A stretch of DNA of 64,000 nt from Psoroptes ovis (GCA_002943765.1 PQWQ01000016.1:682001-746000); one strand, 5' to 3'. Positions 49,392 to 63,813 are shown, counted from the first letter of the stretch. Made by a program: numbers and translations. Notes: generated by a model not told the origin, from the sequence alone.

Positions 49392-49692
49392 AAAATTCAA
49401 AATTTTCAAAATTGACAAATATTATATTGTCATATGATAAAAAAATGATGTGATTGTAACCATTTGATCCATTGTTTGAATGGTGTATTTGCATATATTG
49501 CATGTATTGTCTATGGCAGCAAAACACCGCTGCGCTTGCCATGTTACAATGGCTCATTTGCCATTTATTTCGAATATTTTTTTTATTGATTTATAATGAT
49601 TTAAATGTTTTTCTTTTCAATACATAGAAACCGATACCCGAAATGAAATAATATGACATGTTTTGCTAAATGTATCAAATATTTGATATTGA

Positions 49693-49772
49693 TGGATTGT
49701 CCCATAAGTTGTTGTCGGTTATATCGTAGAAAATCAGCAAAAAATCGGCAAGAACTTATTGGACAACCCGAT
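49693..49772. mobile_element. MITE, A/C mosaic copy
   Basis: Its left end has the sub-type C word TTGTCCCATAAGTTGTTG, its core the sub-type A word TTATATCGTAGAAAATC, and its right end GCAAGAACTTATTGGACAAC. It therefore looks recombinant or intermediate between sub-types. Confidence 0.8.
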
Positions 49773-51842
49773 ATATTTTTGATAGATGGACACGTATTTG
49801 TTCATTTATTTGTTTGTTCATTTATTTATTTTTCAAATATTTTGTATTCATTGAAGCACACCTTGAATATTGAATATATTGCTAGATTGTAAATAAATAA
49901 ACAAATGAATAAACAAACAATCAAATAAATAAATAAATAAACAATCAAATGCTTTGACCTTTTTACAGAATTAAAAAAATGAAACAAAAATTATAAATAA
50001 ATAAAGGTCACCAAATAATAATGATAATAATAATAATAATAACAGTCAATTGTAACTTGTACTATGTTTATCATTATTATTATTATTTTACATTTAATAT
50101 CAAAGAGAAATTTCATAATCATTTCATTCAGCGGCAACAGCAACAACAACAACAACAACAACAGTGAACAGTGATCTTGAAAAATTCAGGTAGCCAGTTG
50201 AGTGATGATTGTGAAATATTTATTTGTAAAATAAATAAGTATTAATATTAATTTATATTGATAAATATACATTGAAAAATATATATGCACTCAAAAAATA
50301 ATAATAACATTTCTTCAAACGTATAGCATAGCTGGGTGGTCAAAAACCATTGATCAAAAAAAAAAACCATTCGATATGTTTTTCGAAATTAAATTCGTTA
50401 TTTGCTTATTTCATTGGTGTAATTTTGATTAACGAATATAACGAATATTTTTTCGAGTAAAGATGAAATGAAATATTTCAAATGAAAAATAATTAATAAT
50501 CCACAATTTTGTATACCTTTATGATTGGTATTTCGAACGAAAATCTATTCTATTAGCCTTTAGCCTTAGCAATTTTAATTTTATTTTTTTTTTTTTTTTT
50601 TTTGGTTAATTTACCAAAGAAAAAAGATCATAAATAATAATAATCCAAACAACAAACGAACCACAACAACAAAAAACAGAAGAAAATTAATTTTCACATC
50701 TTGCGTAACACACAAGATCGTGTAATCTTTAGTCTTCTTGCACACTTATTTGTGTGTCTTAAGTTAGTCCTCACACTTGTGAACCAACATATGACAAGAT
50801 TCATTTGGTTGGTGTTGTATTCATTCATTCATTCACATGAATATGACCAGTACTTTGCCATACAAAACATGTACATATCTCGATATTATTAATGTATTTT
50901 CATCATCATCATCCTCTGAAGCAGCAGCTAAATGAATCAATGAATCAAAAAATAATAATTTCAATTCAACTAAACCAAAAGTAAATTGAATTTCTCCACA
51001 AAAATTCAATTATTCAATTCATCATACACATCTTACATCATACCTTCATACAAACATATCCATGATGATAAGGTTATAAAGTGAGAAAAAATTTTTCAAT
51101 TATTTTTCATCATCATCATACACATCATCCACAGTATTTAATCATTTTAAGACATTTATCTTGTATACATGTATCAACACTGACACTGACGCACACACAC
51201 ACTGGACACGATGTACTGCACACGATTACCACGAAAAAAAAGTGGTAAAAATTTTATTCAAAGGTGGTCATGTCATGGTGGTGGCATTGGTGAATCGGTT
51301 GATTGCAGTTTCAATCCGGTAACCAATGGCTAATTGGGCTATAGCCAATGGCTATTTGGTTTGTGTTTCGATTATTTAAGATTTGAAATTCGGGTACATT
51401 CCTTTCATTCATTCCTTTGGGCCCCCATCACCACCATTACCATCATCATGATCAAAAGACAAATGATTTAATAAGAAATTTAATAATAATTTGAAATCTT
51501 TGATTTGAAAACAAGCTTCGAAAACCCAAGTGTTGTAGAAAACATGTGTAAAGAATCGAACCTGGCAAACAAATGTAATTCAATTCAAAACCAATGATGA
51601 TGATGAGCAGTGGCTGTGAAACATGTGAATACCTGTGTGTGTGATGAAATGAGTGAAAAAACACCTGAACAATGATGCAGCACCAGCAGCATCAATAGCA
51701 GCAAAACACCTAAGCATCATTAATTTCATTTATTTTTTTGATCAAAAAAAATAAATTTGATGAAATAACGAACACGCTCGTAGAATAGGTTCATAGAAAA
51801 AATATATTCATAGATTTTTGCCCCTTGTTTCTTGTTTCAATC

Positions 51843-51864
51843 AAAAAAAAAAAAAAAAAAAAAA
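51843..51864. repeat. Poly-A run, 22 bases, abutting a MITE
   Basis: The A run is followed by TAATAATTA and then the MITE copy at 51874. Confidence 0.93.
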
Positions 51865-51873
51865 TAATAATTA

Positions 51874-51954
51874 TTAGGTTTGTCCGAAAAGTTTATTCCG
51901 CTTAATCCGATCGAATTGTTCATAAAAATCGGCCAAAACTTTCCGGACAACAAT
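51874..51954 (-). mobile_element. MITE, sub-type B
   Basis: TTAGGTTTGTCCGAAAAGTT, interior CCGCTTAATCCGATCGAATT and ATCGGCCAAAACTTTCCGG, ending GGACAACAATCA. Interior orientation is minus. It lies just after a poly-A run. Confidence 0.78.
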
Positions 51955-54900
51955 CAAATAATAATTATTATTTCATTTTCGTTGATTGGAAAATCTGAGA
52001 AAAAACGGGGCAAACATTTCCATGTGTACAATGTATGTACTGGTTGTTGTGTTATCCATGTACATGTGTGTGTGTATGTGTATGTGTATGTATCTACATA
52101 ATTAATAATGATGATGATGATGAAGATGATGATGATGATGCTTGAAATAGAATAAATAATTTGATTTGAAAATTTGAAAATTTTCATTTCGAGCAAACAT
52201 ATAAATAAATGAATAAATGAAAATAAATGAAAATAAATAAATAATTTCACATTTTTTTTGGAGGCTTCATTTTATTTCATTTCATAGCTTCGAAAGTTTG
52301 TTAATTTGAAATGATTTGAAATAAACTTAAGAAACCAAAACGAAAAAAATATTAATTAATTAATTAACACTCGAAAACAAAATGTGAAAAGGTGAAATAT
52401 ATATTTTATATAATCAGAGAAAGAGAGAAAAGTAGAAACAAATATCCAAAACGAAATGAATATTCAAGCGATTTTTACAGGTGAATAAATAAATATTCGT
52501 GATTCAATTGATTATTAATGTGAATGTGTGAATGAATGAATGAATTAATGTTTTATAATTTACTTTTTCATGTTGTTTTTCATTGATTTACGAGAGAAAT
52601 ACTTGCTTGCTAAATTTGAAGCTTCAAAATGAATTTTAATTCAAACACACAAACATAAGAAATTAAAATTTCTTGGTCAAAAAAATATTGTTTCTTGGTC
52701 AAAAAATATTATTTCTCGGTCAAAAATATTTCAAATGTTCAATTTCATCTCCATAAATGTTATTTATTTCTCCACGGTGATAAATAGAGCATATCATTTG
52801 AGAAATGGCGATTTACAACCCTTATTTTCGCGTTTAACCCTTGTGCATATGTTGTACAGTTTTGTGTGTATGTTTGTATCAGATGTATCAGGCTTTGAAA
52901 ATTTTTTATTTTTCACCTGTAAATTTTTGACTTTGAATTTAAATTTCAAATTTTATTTATTCAGTTATTTATTTGATTTGATTTCCACTCTTTTAAAATT
53001 TATTCATCTTCCACTAACACACACACACATACACACACAAACACAGTGTAATAATCACCATTGAATAATGACCATTGAATTTTCGATTCATTTTATTTAT
53101 TTTTTAAATTATTTTTGATGAAAAATAATTTTGAAAAAATTCAAAAAAAAAAAAAAAAATAAATAATCTAAACACATGTGTGTAGATTTGAAAATGCATT
53201 GGATAGATATCCAATGTATGTGTGTTCATGTATATTTATATACCGGAATTGAAATGAAATGAAAATAAATTCAAATAAATATTTGAATTTAAAACTGCAA
53301 AACTGGCGCAATCAATTACTTGTGTGTGTGTGTGTGTTAGTGCATATATTCGTATATTTGTACGAATAATGATCATTTGAAATCCATATATTCATCACAA
53401 ATAATCCCAGAAAAAAAATTTCTGGTGCACATGGGCGCCAAGAAAATACTGAAAAAAAATGATTTTATTATTTGTAGCAGCATCTATTTCTATAGCCTTC
53501 AACAGCAGTGTTGATTTGATGTATGAGAAAAATTGACGAAAATTTCGAGCAAAATTTTTGCTTCAGGCAAAAATTATCCGAGAGTTATTACGATTTTATT
53601 ATTGCATTGGATCCAATGGATAATGATGGTGATGAACGACGAACATACTAATATATGTGCGAGATTTGTTGTTTGTTGGGTTGTATTTATTCGCTTTGAT
53701 TGTTTAATGAATAAATTGAATCACATTTTACATGTATTAAATGATCAAATAAACGAGTGAACGAGTGGTGAATGTGTCATTATTTTGTCATTTTAAAAAT
53801 GTTAATACTTCATTCACAAACCGTTTTGTTTCAATTTAAATTTTTAAGAAATTTTCTCAAATTTGAAAATGAAATCCATTTGACTCTGTCTCTCAGATGC
53901 CTTCAAGCATATTTCAAGTGAAATTTCTTAAAGAAAAAAATAATGATTAATTAAACCCCATACTTTCTCGGGATTTCTTGGGATTTTTCCTAGGCTTAGC
54001 TTAGTTTAATTTCTTTGGTTTCATAATTTTTCAATCTCGAGAAACAAAAATTTCATACATGGATTTCCATGTCTGAAATTTGCTGAATTTTTAAATGTAA
54101 ATTTAATCATTTTTTAATTGAAATTTTCAAAGACTTATAGCCTTATTATTTCCATTGCTTTGATGAAGAAATTCATAGAAACTTTCAGCCAAAAAAAAAT
54201 GTCAAATTTCAAAATTTTTTCGAAGCAAAATTCAAATGCAGCTGAATTGAATGATTCAATTGTCAAACATTGCTGTCATTTGCCACTAAAAACAATTTGA
54301 ATACAAACAAATTGTCATAATGTGTGTCACCTGAATGATCAGAGAAAATATGTTTGAAAGTTTTAGATTTGAAATTTCCGATGTTTGTGTCCATGTGTCT
54401 ATTTGATTTGTTTGTGTGTTTGCCAATGGTTTGAATGTCGCAAAAATGAATTGAATTAGTCCGAATTAATTACGAACAAACAAATGAATTATTTGAATCA
54501 TTTTTGTTGGGTTATTTCTTTGTATTTTTTCAAAAAATATCTGTACTGGTGTTGGTGGTGGTGGCTAATTATCGAACAAAATACAAATTTGAAAAACAAA
54601 AAAAGTAAATCATTGAAGCGAATAATGAATGAATGAATGTGCAAATAATAATAATAAATAAACAACAATAATGAAATGATCAAATCAAATGAAACAATGT
54701 AATGAAGATTTCATTCATTTCATTCCTGTATGTGTGTGTGGTTTTTTTCGTTTTTGTAAATTTTTTGAATTTCTGTGGTCATCATTATCATTTCAATTTT
54801 GGACAATTGCAAAAGCAGCTTTTTGGCTTTAGCAGTATCCAAACAAACAAACAAAACCATTTTTTTTTGAAACTGGCCAAAAACCAGCTATCCATTTGGC

Positions 54901-56249
54901 CATTAAGGGCTATACATTATTATCTATTTTGAATAATCTAAAACAATGCATACAAACAAACAAACAAACAAACGAGTAGACAAAGATGAAAATGAATTTG
55001 AATATTTTCAATTTTTAAAAATTCGGAATGAAATGAATGAATGAATGAAAATTGTCATATTTTGTATACACTGAATAAGCCAAAAAGCTAAAAACCAAAA
55101 GGCTAAAACCTTTACACATAGCCCCATTCGAATCAGCCATAGAAAAATGACAAAATGACAAAACAACAACAACAACGATATATTATCTTTAGATCTACAT
55201 CTTCTATGCTTAGTGAAAATAACATTGTTACTTGTATTTATTATACATAAATACATTAAACAACATTCAAACATTTGAAAATTTGAACAAGATGAACATG
55301 AACAACAACAACAAAAAAATAAGAAAAGATTTATTTGTTTATACTCAGTTTTAATTTTATTTATTTATTTATTTTTTCAAAAATATTCAAAAAATAAATA
55401 ACAATGATATTAAATTAAACGAGTGAATTGTATGAATAAATATCAAAGGCTATACATGCCTTACCGAAGAGGCTATACATTGCATACAAGCCTTACACAC
55501 ACACATACACACACAACATGCATAAGCAGATATACGATATTTATTTCGAGTTTTTGAGTTTTTTGATTTTTGACTTTTATTTTTGAATTTTATTTAATTC
55601 AATTTTAATACAAATATTCAGCGATAAAGCTTTGAAGTAAATCTCGTTATCCAATTTTGTGATTTTGGTGATTTGCTTTCATAGGTTGTTTATCTATGTT
55701 TAGTTTTATTTGATTTTGATTCAATTTTCGAAATTCAAAAATTCAAAAATTTGATTTTTTAATCTTCGTTTATGATGATGATGATGATGATGATGATACC
55801 TTGATGCATATATTTTTGTCTTTTGACTCATAAATGTGTTTGTGTGTTTGTTATGTCCATTTACTCATTGAAAAACATTTGAAAATATATCAAACAAACA
55901 TATGAACAAATTTATGATTTTTACATTTGATTTTTGCTCGATTTTTACATTTGATTTTTTCAAATTTTCAAATTTTTTTCAAATAATAAAAACCTACGAC
56001 CAATACAAGTGTATACATTTGTATTTTTCTGTGTATGTTTTAATACAATTTGAATTAAAACAAAATGAAAAAAAAATCAAATGAAATCAAAAATTGAAAT
56101 CAAATAATCCTACGCAACATTAACCTGTGATTATCATTATTATTATTATTAATAAAATTATTATCAGCTTCAACAGCAACAACAATATTCGCAAATGCAG
56201 AGGACAATTTTGTTGTTTGTTTGTTGCTGATTATCAAAAAATAATAATA

Positions 56250-56329
56250 TTAGATTGTCCGAAAAGTTTCTGCCGATTATATCGTAGGAAATCATGAGAA
56301 AATCGGCAAGAACTTATTGGACAATCTGA
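56250..56329. mobile_element. Palindromic MITE, sub-type A, 80 bp
   Basis: TTAGATTGTCCGAAAAGTTT to AACTTATTGGACAATCTGA. Core GATTATATCGTAGGAAATC. Confidence 0.86.
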
Positions 56330-58054
56330 TAATAATTGAAATCAAAATAATCCATATTTTTTTGACAGGTATTTACAGATTTCAAATTTTGCTTGAAAAT
56401 GTACCGAATCAATGTGACAATCAGAACCGAAGAACAAAACCTTTGATCTTGGTTTTTTACAAAAGGTAAACCTTTGAAACCTTTGAAAATGCTTCAAAAA
56501 AAATTTCCGAATCAATTTCAATTTCTCGATCATCATTTACCACCACCACCACCGTCTTCTTCGGTCAATAATGTTGATGTATTGGTGTGTATAGCTGATA
56601 TATATATTCAGCCAAGCTGACACTAAAACACAAAGGTATAGCCTGCTAAAATCAGTCATCATTATTATTATTTATCAAAATGTTCAATGATTCAAGTGAA
56701 GATAGAAGACTAGAGATGAGAGAAGAGGAGGAAGAAAACCAATAAAATTTATTTATTTTATTTTCTTAAAATAAAATTTTTAACGATGTTGATCATCATC
56801 GTTGATGATCATCACATGATGGTTAAATGGTGACCAAACAGCCAACCAACCAACCATCCAATCGACCAACCAACAATGATCAAATCATCCACCTGCGCAT
56901 CCTTTGACGATGTTTATTTGAAATTATTTATTTCAAAGATAGCATCCTGTGTGTGCAAGGTTCAAATGTGTGTAAGACTAAAGCTTGCGTAAGCTTTGAC
57001 AAGAAATCGGGGGAAAAAAACATAAAACTGTCACTGAATGGATGGATGATCCAATGCTCCGGTGAAATTATTGCTGAATGTTGGTTGAATGTTGGCTGAA
57101 TAATTTGCAAATGTTTGAAATATTTGAAATTTGAAATAATAATAAATTTCAAATCTCAAACATTTGTTGTTTGTTTGATACAAATTTACAATTTTAATTT
57201 TTTTTCAAAGTTTTTCAAATTTTCAAATTTTCAAATTATTCATTTGTAGCAAGTTTTGCTCGAGCAATTCTACGCTAGTTGTTTGCTCGTTGACTGATTG
57301 ATTGAGTAGTGTACGGAAAAAATAATGTTTTTGAGAAAAAAGAAAAAATTTTACTTGAAATTTGCAGGTAGAAACCTTTACAGGTAGTGTAACCTTTGCA
57401 AAACCATTAGTTTGTGTGTGTGTGTGTAGGCATCGAGTGCATTTGCTTAGAGTTGCATTGCTTCGAGTACATCGAAGCGCATCTTTTTTTGAATTTTTCA
57501 AAATTTCACTGATACAAACTACAAATAAATCAATTCAAAAAAAAAGTATTCAAAGGATTGATTTCATTTGTGGCCTTAAATTTAAATTCATCGAAAATAT
57601 TTCGAATGAATAAATTCAAACAAAATGAATTCATTCAAATCAAATTCCTCATGTAATTCAAACACCGAAACAAATGAATGTAAAATGACCAATTTTTTTT
57701 TACTGGTCATTATTTGTTATCGACAAAACAAATCGGTGATTAGTTTTTTTTTTTTTTTTTGGTTAATTTACAAAGCAAATCATGTACATACACACACACA
57801 CACACGAGATGCAAACATCGTGAAAGAGTGGGTTAATTATCAAATGTTTTATATGTCTTAAGGAGAGAAGTAAGCGAAGTGAAATTTGTCTTAAAATTTT
57901 AAGAAAATTGTCTTTGAAAAAATTTTTATTATTTCGATAGTTTCACTTGTCAATCAGTGAAATTTTATTTGAAAAAAATACAAGTCATTGAATACGAACA
58001 ACGATATCGACGATAACGACGACAACAAAACAAGATAATTAATCTTATCTCATT

Positions 58055-58076
58055 TGTGTGTGTGTGTGTGTGTGTG
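58055..58076. repeat. (GT)n microsatellite
   Basis: About 11 GT units ending in GCAG. Confidence 0.9.
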
Positions 58077-58314
58077 CAGTTTTTATAAGGTCTATGGCTG
58101 TGATGGTTATGGTGATGGTGGTGACTGTTTGTTTGTTTGTTTGTTATCTGTTTTGTTTATCTTTTGATATTTACATTGAATTAAGATGAAATTGAATCAA
58201 ATTAAATTTAGTTATGCCTTGTTGTTGTTCAACATTGATTCAACGTAGATTGATTGTTGAAAGATTGTTTAAGTTTTTTGTATCTTTTCGTATAAAAACA
58301 ACTTTGAAATTACA

Positions 58315-58395
58315 TAAGTTGTCCGAAAAGTTTTGGTCAATTTTTCACGAGCAACTCTATTGATTAAGTGGAATGAAATTTTTGGACAACCTAAA
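58315..58395 (+). mobile_element. MITE, sub-type B
   Basis: AAGTTGTCCGAAAAGTTTTG, interior CACGAGCAACTCTATTGATT, ending AATTTTTGGACAACCTAA. Plus orientation of the B interior. Confidence 0.78.
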
Positions 58396-60477
58396 ACATT
58401 ACATTATTATTATTATTATCTAAGATAATGTTTACACACTATTTGATAATATAATATAAATGAATGAATGAATGATTTATATTTGTTCATTAGTAAAATT
58501 GTCAAATAATGATTCACTTGTCATTATTTTACTTGTCATCATTTACTTGTATCATCACTTGTATCATCATCATTATGAGGATTTTTGATCATTATTAATT
58601 CAAGAGTTTTGAGCGAAATCAAATTGAATTTAAGTTTTCTGAGATTGGCAAATGAAAATGAAAATCCAAAATGAAAATGTCATGTGAAAATATGGGAAGC
58701 ATGAAGCATTCGCAAGCTGAATAAGTCTTGAATAAGTCTTGGATTGATTCGTTTAATATTTTCATTTGAAATTGATTCGTATTGAAAATTAATTTTAAAA
58801 ATTCCAAAAATCAAAATTACGAGTTTTTGAAAGAATTATAAAGTTTTCAAAAACCCAAACAACATGTGACAATGCATTTGAAGAAGAAAAAATGCATTTA
58901 TATTATTCAATGTGTATTTGTATGGATATTTTTGTGCATTTAAATTTCCAAAAATAAAAAAAATTATCATCAAAGTACACCTCCACAATTTGTGATCGAT
59001 GGTTGGATGGATGAATAAATGGTTACCTCTTATGCCACATTTGATTAGTTGCTTATGATTTGGTTGCATTTATTATTTCAATAATTTTATTCACTCAAAA
59101 TAACCAAATTTGAAAATTTTAAAATTTGAAAATGTTGACAAAACATACACATTATATTCAATGAAATAAAGATGTAAATATTGAATTCCATTCAATACAA
59201 TGATTAAATAATATTCATTCATAACAAGAGCTGAAAATGCAACAAAAACTGGCGCTTTACGCCTTTAATTCAATTCATTCACTGTGTATTTATTTGAAAT
59301 TTGAAAATACTAAGCAGGTAAAAGGGTGCAATCATTTCGGTCATATTTGCACGCTGAAATATTCAAACATTTGAAATACAGCCAGGTTCACATGGAGTTT
59401 TGAAACAAATTAACAACACACAACAACGAACCATTGGTTTGTGGTGCCATACACACAAAAAACTATAGCTGTCATCAAATCCGATCAAATCCAATCAATT
59501 CACATTGAAATTAGTTGAAATTTCTTTAAATTTTAAATTTCTTAATTTAATTTCAATCGAAAATAATTGGATATATGAGTGTCTGAGCCCCTGTCAAGAT
59601 GTGCTCAAACATTATATTTCCATGTGAACATGTCTATGTGAACACAAACAAACAAATACATGTGTGTTTGATTGGCTGCTTGTAAGTAATAAACTTGAAA
59701 GATTTTTGATGATCTTTGAAAAAAAATTGTCTTCGAAAAATCGTTTAATTTTCTTTAATTTTTTTTTGCCTCTTCAATAATCTTTAAGGAGTTGATAAAC
59801 GGGGAGGGGGAGATCGGTAAATGAGGGTTAAGGGCAATCGAATGCTTGACGGGAAAATTTGAAATTTTCAAAATTTTCAAAATTTCAAATTCAAATTTAT
59901 TTAAGGTGCCGAAAAACAAATCGACGATATCGTTTAATAAAATGGTCAAACATTTGAAAGTATATATGTGCCTGTGTTTGTCTATGTGTGTGTGCATTTG
60001 ACAATTTATAACTGATGATAATAAAAAAAGAAAATTGCTTGAGCAAGGTGCGTAAAACCATTTAAGCAATCAAAATAAGCAATTTTGCAGCTCAGCTAAG
60101 CATCGAGAAAGAGATAGTCATAGAGAGAGAGATAAGGCAAAGGCTTTGCAAAGATGCTAAATGTTCGATCGACAAATTGACGGAGAAAAAGGGGCCATTC
60201 AGCAAGCAAGTAGAACACATACAGTGCATACACATTTGCACATTGTTACAATCAAATTGAATCATTTAAAAAAAAAAAAAAAAATTTGAGAATCACATAT
60301 ATATATTTGAGCATTTAGATTTTTGTGTGTTTTAAAAGAGATTTAATTTGAAAATTTAGATTTTAAATTTTGATTTGATTTGATTTGAAATTTCAAATTA
60401 AATTTAAATTTTAATTTAAATTTAAATTTTTTTTTTTGCCCATCTTGTTGCGCATTAAATTTTGAATGTATTTTGGT

Positions 60478-60557
60478 AACTTGTCCCATAAGTTCTTGCC
60501 GTTTTTTTAGATTTTTTTTCATTTGAAAAACGACAAGAACTTATTGGACAACTTGAT
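60478..60557. mobile_element. Palindromic MITE, sub-type C
   Basis: ACTTGTCCCATAAGTTCTTG to CAAGAACTTATTGGACAACT with a T-rich centre. Closest to the copy at 10317, about 50 kb away. Confidence 0.82.
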
Positions 60558-60814
60558 AATATTTTGTCCGAGTTAAGTATTTAAATCAATTCATATATAT
60601 TGATATGAATTGATTTTATGTATTCATTTATGATGATTTTCACTTCTTTGAAGCTTGAATTTGGATGCTCGATAAAAGAGTGAAATACATACGAAGCAAT
60701 TTGAATTTTAAAGATGTAAAAATGTTTGAGTTTTATTTTTATTTTATTTCACATTTATTTGTTTTTTTTTTTTGAAATTTATTTCATTTATCCTCATCCT
60801 TGTTATTATTAATA

Positions 60815-60897
60815 TTAGGTTGTCCGATAAGTTCTTGCCGGCATATATATGGTAGAAAATAATTAGAAAATCGGCAAGAACTTTTCGGACAACTTAT
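60815..60897. mobile_element. Palindromic MITE, sub-type A
   Basis: TTAGGTTGTCCGATAAGTTC to AACTTTTCGGACAACTTATTA, core ATATATGGTAGAAAATAATT. Only about 260 bp from the sub-type C copy at 60478. Confidence 0.85.
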
Positions 60898-61766
60898 TAG
60901 TATTACTATATGATTAATCAAATTAATCATTTGAAAAATTTTGAAAATTTTGAAAAATTTTGAACGACTTAATACAATTTTGAAAATAAGTGTTTGTCGT
61001 CGTCTTTGACTTAATTTTTTTTATTTTTTCTTATGAAATAAGTTTGTCGTCTTTTGGTCGTCATTAGTCTTGGTTTTTGGTGGCTGGTTGGTTGGTTGTT
61101 TGATTATTTGTTGTTTTTGATTTCGGTGGCCGTCATTTAGTCGAGACAATTTCCAGCAAACAGCAACTGGCGCAGATTCAATTAAAAAATTTTCCAAAAA
61201 CTTATTTCACTGTGGCCACTTGACAAATTATGAAATGTAATGAATGCGCATTATTTTTCAATGATGAGCTGACCATTTAATGATATTTACTTGGAAACAT
61301 TTAGATTTTTGATTATTTTTAATATTAAAAAACTAATTAGGATTGAAATTTGTTTTGAAATACAATCATTCATTTACATTCACATAAACAAATGTGTGTG
61401 TATTTAGCGGGTTATTGAATTTGGGAATTAAATTTGATTCAAATTAATTTTTAATTTCAAAATGAATCATTTAACTGAGTCAATTTTGTTTCCTTTGAAT
61501 TCCTTCAAAAAGTATTTGGGTAAATGTATTTCAATGGAAAAAATGTACGAAAATGAGATTTTCACATGAATTTTTAAAGTTTCAATCAGGTATTCTATCT
61601 GTGTGAATTTGTGTGAATTAAGGGTAATTTTTTTTCGGTGCAATTTGACAAAATTTTTGAACAAAAAATTAAGACGAAAATAAATGGCGAAAATAAATGG
61701 TGAAAATTGATCATCATTGATTCAATGGCATCAAAATAGTAAAAATGTGGAAAAATGTGAAAAATA

Positions 61767-61848
61767 CTCGGTTGTCCGAAAAGTTTTGGCCGATTTTCAT
61801 CGAGCAACTCTATCGGATAAAGCGGAATGAATTTTTTTGGACAACAAA
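61767..61848 (+). mobile_element. MITE, sub-type B, best preserved interior
   Basis: CTCGGTTGTCCGAAAAGTTT then GGCCGATTTTCATCGAGCAA, CTCTATCGGATAAAGCGGAA and TTTTTTTGGACAAC. This gives the clearest reading of the asymmetric B core. Confidence 0.8.
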
Positions 61849-61968
61849 ACAAAACAACAAGCATAAATTAATCATTTATGATTTTTTGTGATTCATAATT
61901 CAAAATTTTTGATATATATATTCAATTTACTATTTCGAGATTGATTCATTATTAATGATCATTTATAT

Positions 61969-62048
61969 CAGGTTGTCTGCAAAGTTTTTGCCCGGTTATA
62001 ACGTAGAAAATTATTGAAAAATTGGCAATAACTTTTCGGACAACCTAA
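61969..62048. mobile_element. Palindromic MITE, sub-type A
   Basis: CAGGTTGTCTGCAAAGTTTT to AACTTTTCGGACAACCTAA, core GGTTATAACGTAGAAAATTA. It lies 120 bp from the 61767 sub-type B copy. Confidence 0.84.
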
Positions 62049-63518
62049 TATATGATTTGAACACACACACACACACACACATTCAATCTATCCATGTATT
62101 TACAGTCGTCACAGTAGTTTGACAATCATTTCAACTTTAACTTTATATTTCATATTTCATATAAATATATATGATTCATAATCATTAATCAATGATCATT
62201 AATCATTCATTTAATCATTTTGAATGATGATCGATGATTGAATTGAAATGAAATATATTTAAAAATGATCGACTGATATGTTAAGATGATGATCATCATC
62301 TTCATCATTTTCATTTCAATAAATAATGATCACATCTCAAATGTTTGATTATTAGCTTTGTGATTATTACCTGCTAATTCAACATAGCTGTGTATGTCTG
62401 TCGCGGTGTAATTACTTGTATTTGTTTGAATAATTATTCATATTTCTCTGTGTTTGTTCAAATTAATTCAATTATTATCATCATAAGCATCATCTTCGTC
62501 ATCCGAGGCCGATCCGATTCATATATCGACCATTGAAATGATGCTAATTTCTTCAAATAATTCATCTACCCAAAACTGAACCATTCAAAATGACGGAAAT
62601 TTGACTTGATTCTTAACTGGTGGTCCGATGGCTAAATGGCTTTCGATTAATCTAAAAAAGGTACCATTTAAAATGTCATCAATTAATCATAATTATCACT
62701 GTTTAAATTGATGTTTGAACAAGCGAACAGAGAGACAGAGAATGAGGCGATTGAGAAGCAAAATATCCATTCATCCATATCATTTGGCTTTTTTTTTTGA
62801 TAAATATTTTAGGACACACAGAGCCAGGTATAATTTATTCGTAATTTTTCCAACCATTTCTTCGAACCAACCAAACAACCAACCAACCAAACAAACCATT
62901 TTGACATTTGACAATTGAATTACGGTCAGTTTTTGTGACCGTTTGATTCAGCTAAAGTAAATCGGTCAATTTTTATCGATGTGTGTGTGAGTGGAAATAT
63001 TCATCAAGTTTAATCGTTTAATTCAAAGAAATATTTTAATTTTAAATCAAAATTGAATATCAACTCTCTGAAAAAATTGCATCGAAATACATTCATTTCA
63101 GTCGATTTTTCGTCGTAGAAAAATGAGCTTTGAGCTTTGCCGAAATGTTTTCATTTTAGAAATGATTCAAATGAAGATGATCAACATCAACATTATCAAC
63201 AAATGATAATGTTGACTTGTCTTTTTCCTTGATTCATTCACCATTCAATCGTTTGAAATTGATTCAAAAAACTGACGAAAATGTTTCTGATGAGAAAATG
63301 ATTTTCAAAGAAATCTATGCATATGTTTTTATACTAATACATTTGAGCTTACACTGCTTAAATGGTGTTTGATTATGTCTGTGATGATGATGATGATGAT
63401 CGAAGCTTCGATCATCCAAAAAGGTGATGATGAATGGACCTTTAAAAACATTTACCAATCATTAATTACTATGTATGTGTGTATGAAGTAGTAATTATTA
63501 CTTTAATCGATCTATCGA

Positions 63519-63570
63519 TGATATTATGATGATGATGATGATGAAGCTCATCTTCATCATCATAATATCA
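63519..63570. repeat. Long hairpin with an ATG-repeat loop
   Basis: TGATATTATGATGATGA on the left pairs with TCATCATCATAATATCA on the right, with additional ATG/CAT pairing possible inside. Confidence 0.75.
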
Positions 63571-63625
63571 ATCATATATAATTTCATTGATTAGCTGAAA
63601 ATTGATCCTTATTAATTAATTAATT

Positions 63626-63656
<31 letters not shown>

Positions 63657-63813
63657 TCAGATTAGATCAGCTGATCAAATCTGAAATTAAAGATATCATT
63701 AACTAAACGATTGCTGATGATTGATTGATTGATTGATTTATCAAACAATGTTGATCATCATCATACGAAATATCAGGCGATTAGATTATCATTATTACAT
63801 ATCAGCAGATATT

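Noticed and set aside
51550..51575. GAATCGAACC, a possible reverse T-arm of a tRNA
   Set aside because: No acceptor stem, D-arm or anticodon arm can be folded around it on either strand.
52735..53064. 109-codon frame, apparently hydrophobic
   Set aside because: Ends in a CACACA-derived Thr-His tail, no recognisable family, and hydrophobicity is expected from T-rich sequence.
59755..60069. 104-codon minus-strand frame
   Set aside because: No domain, no flanking splice sites, AT-biased residues; expected by chance in a window of this size.
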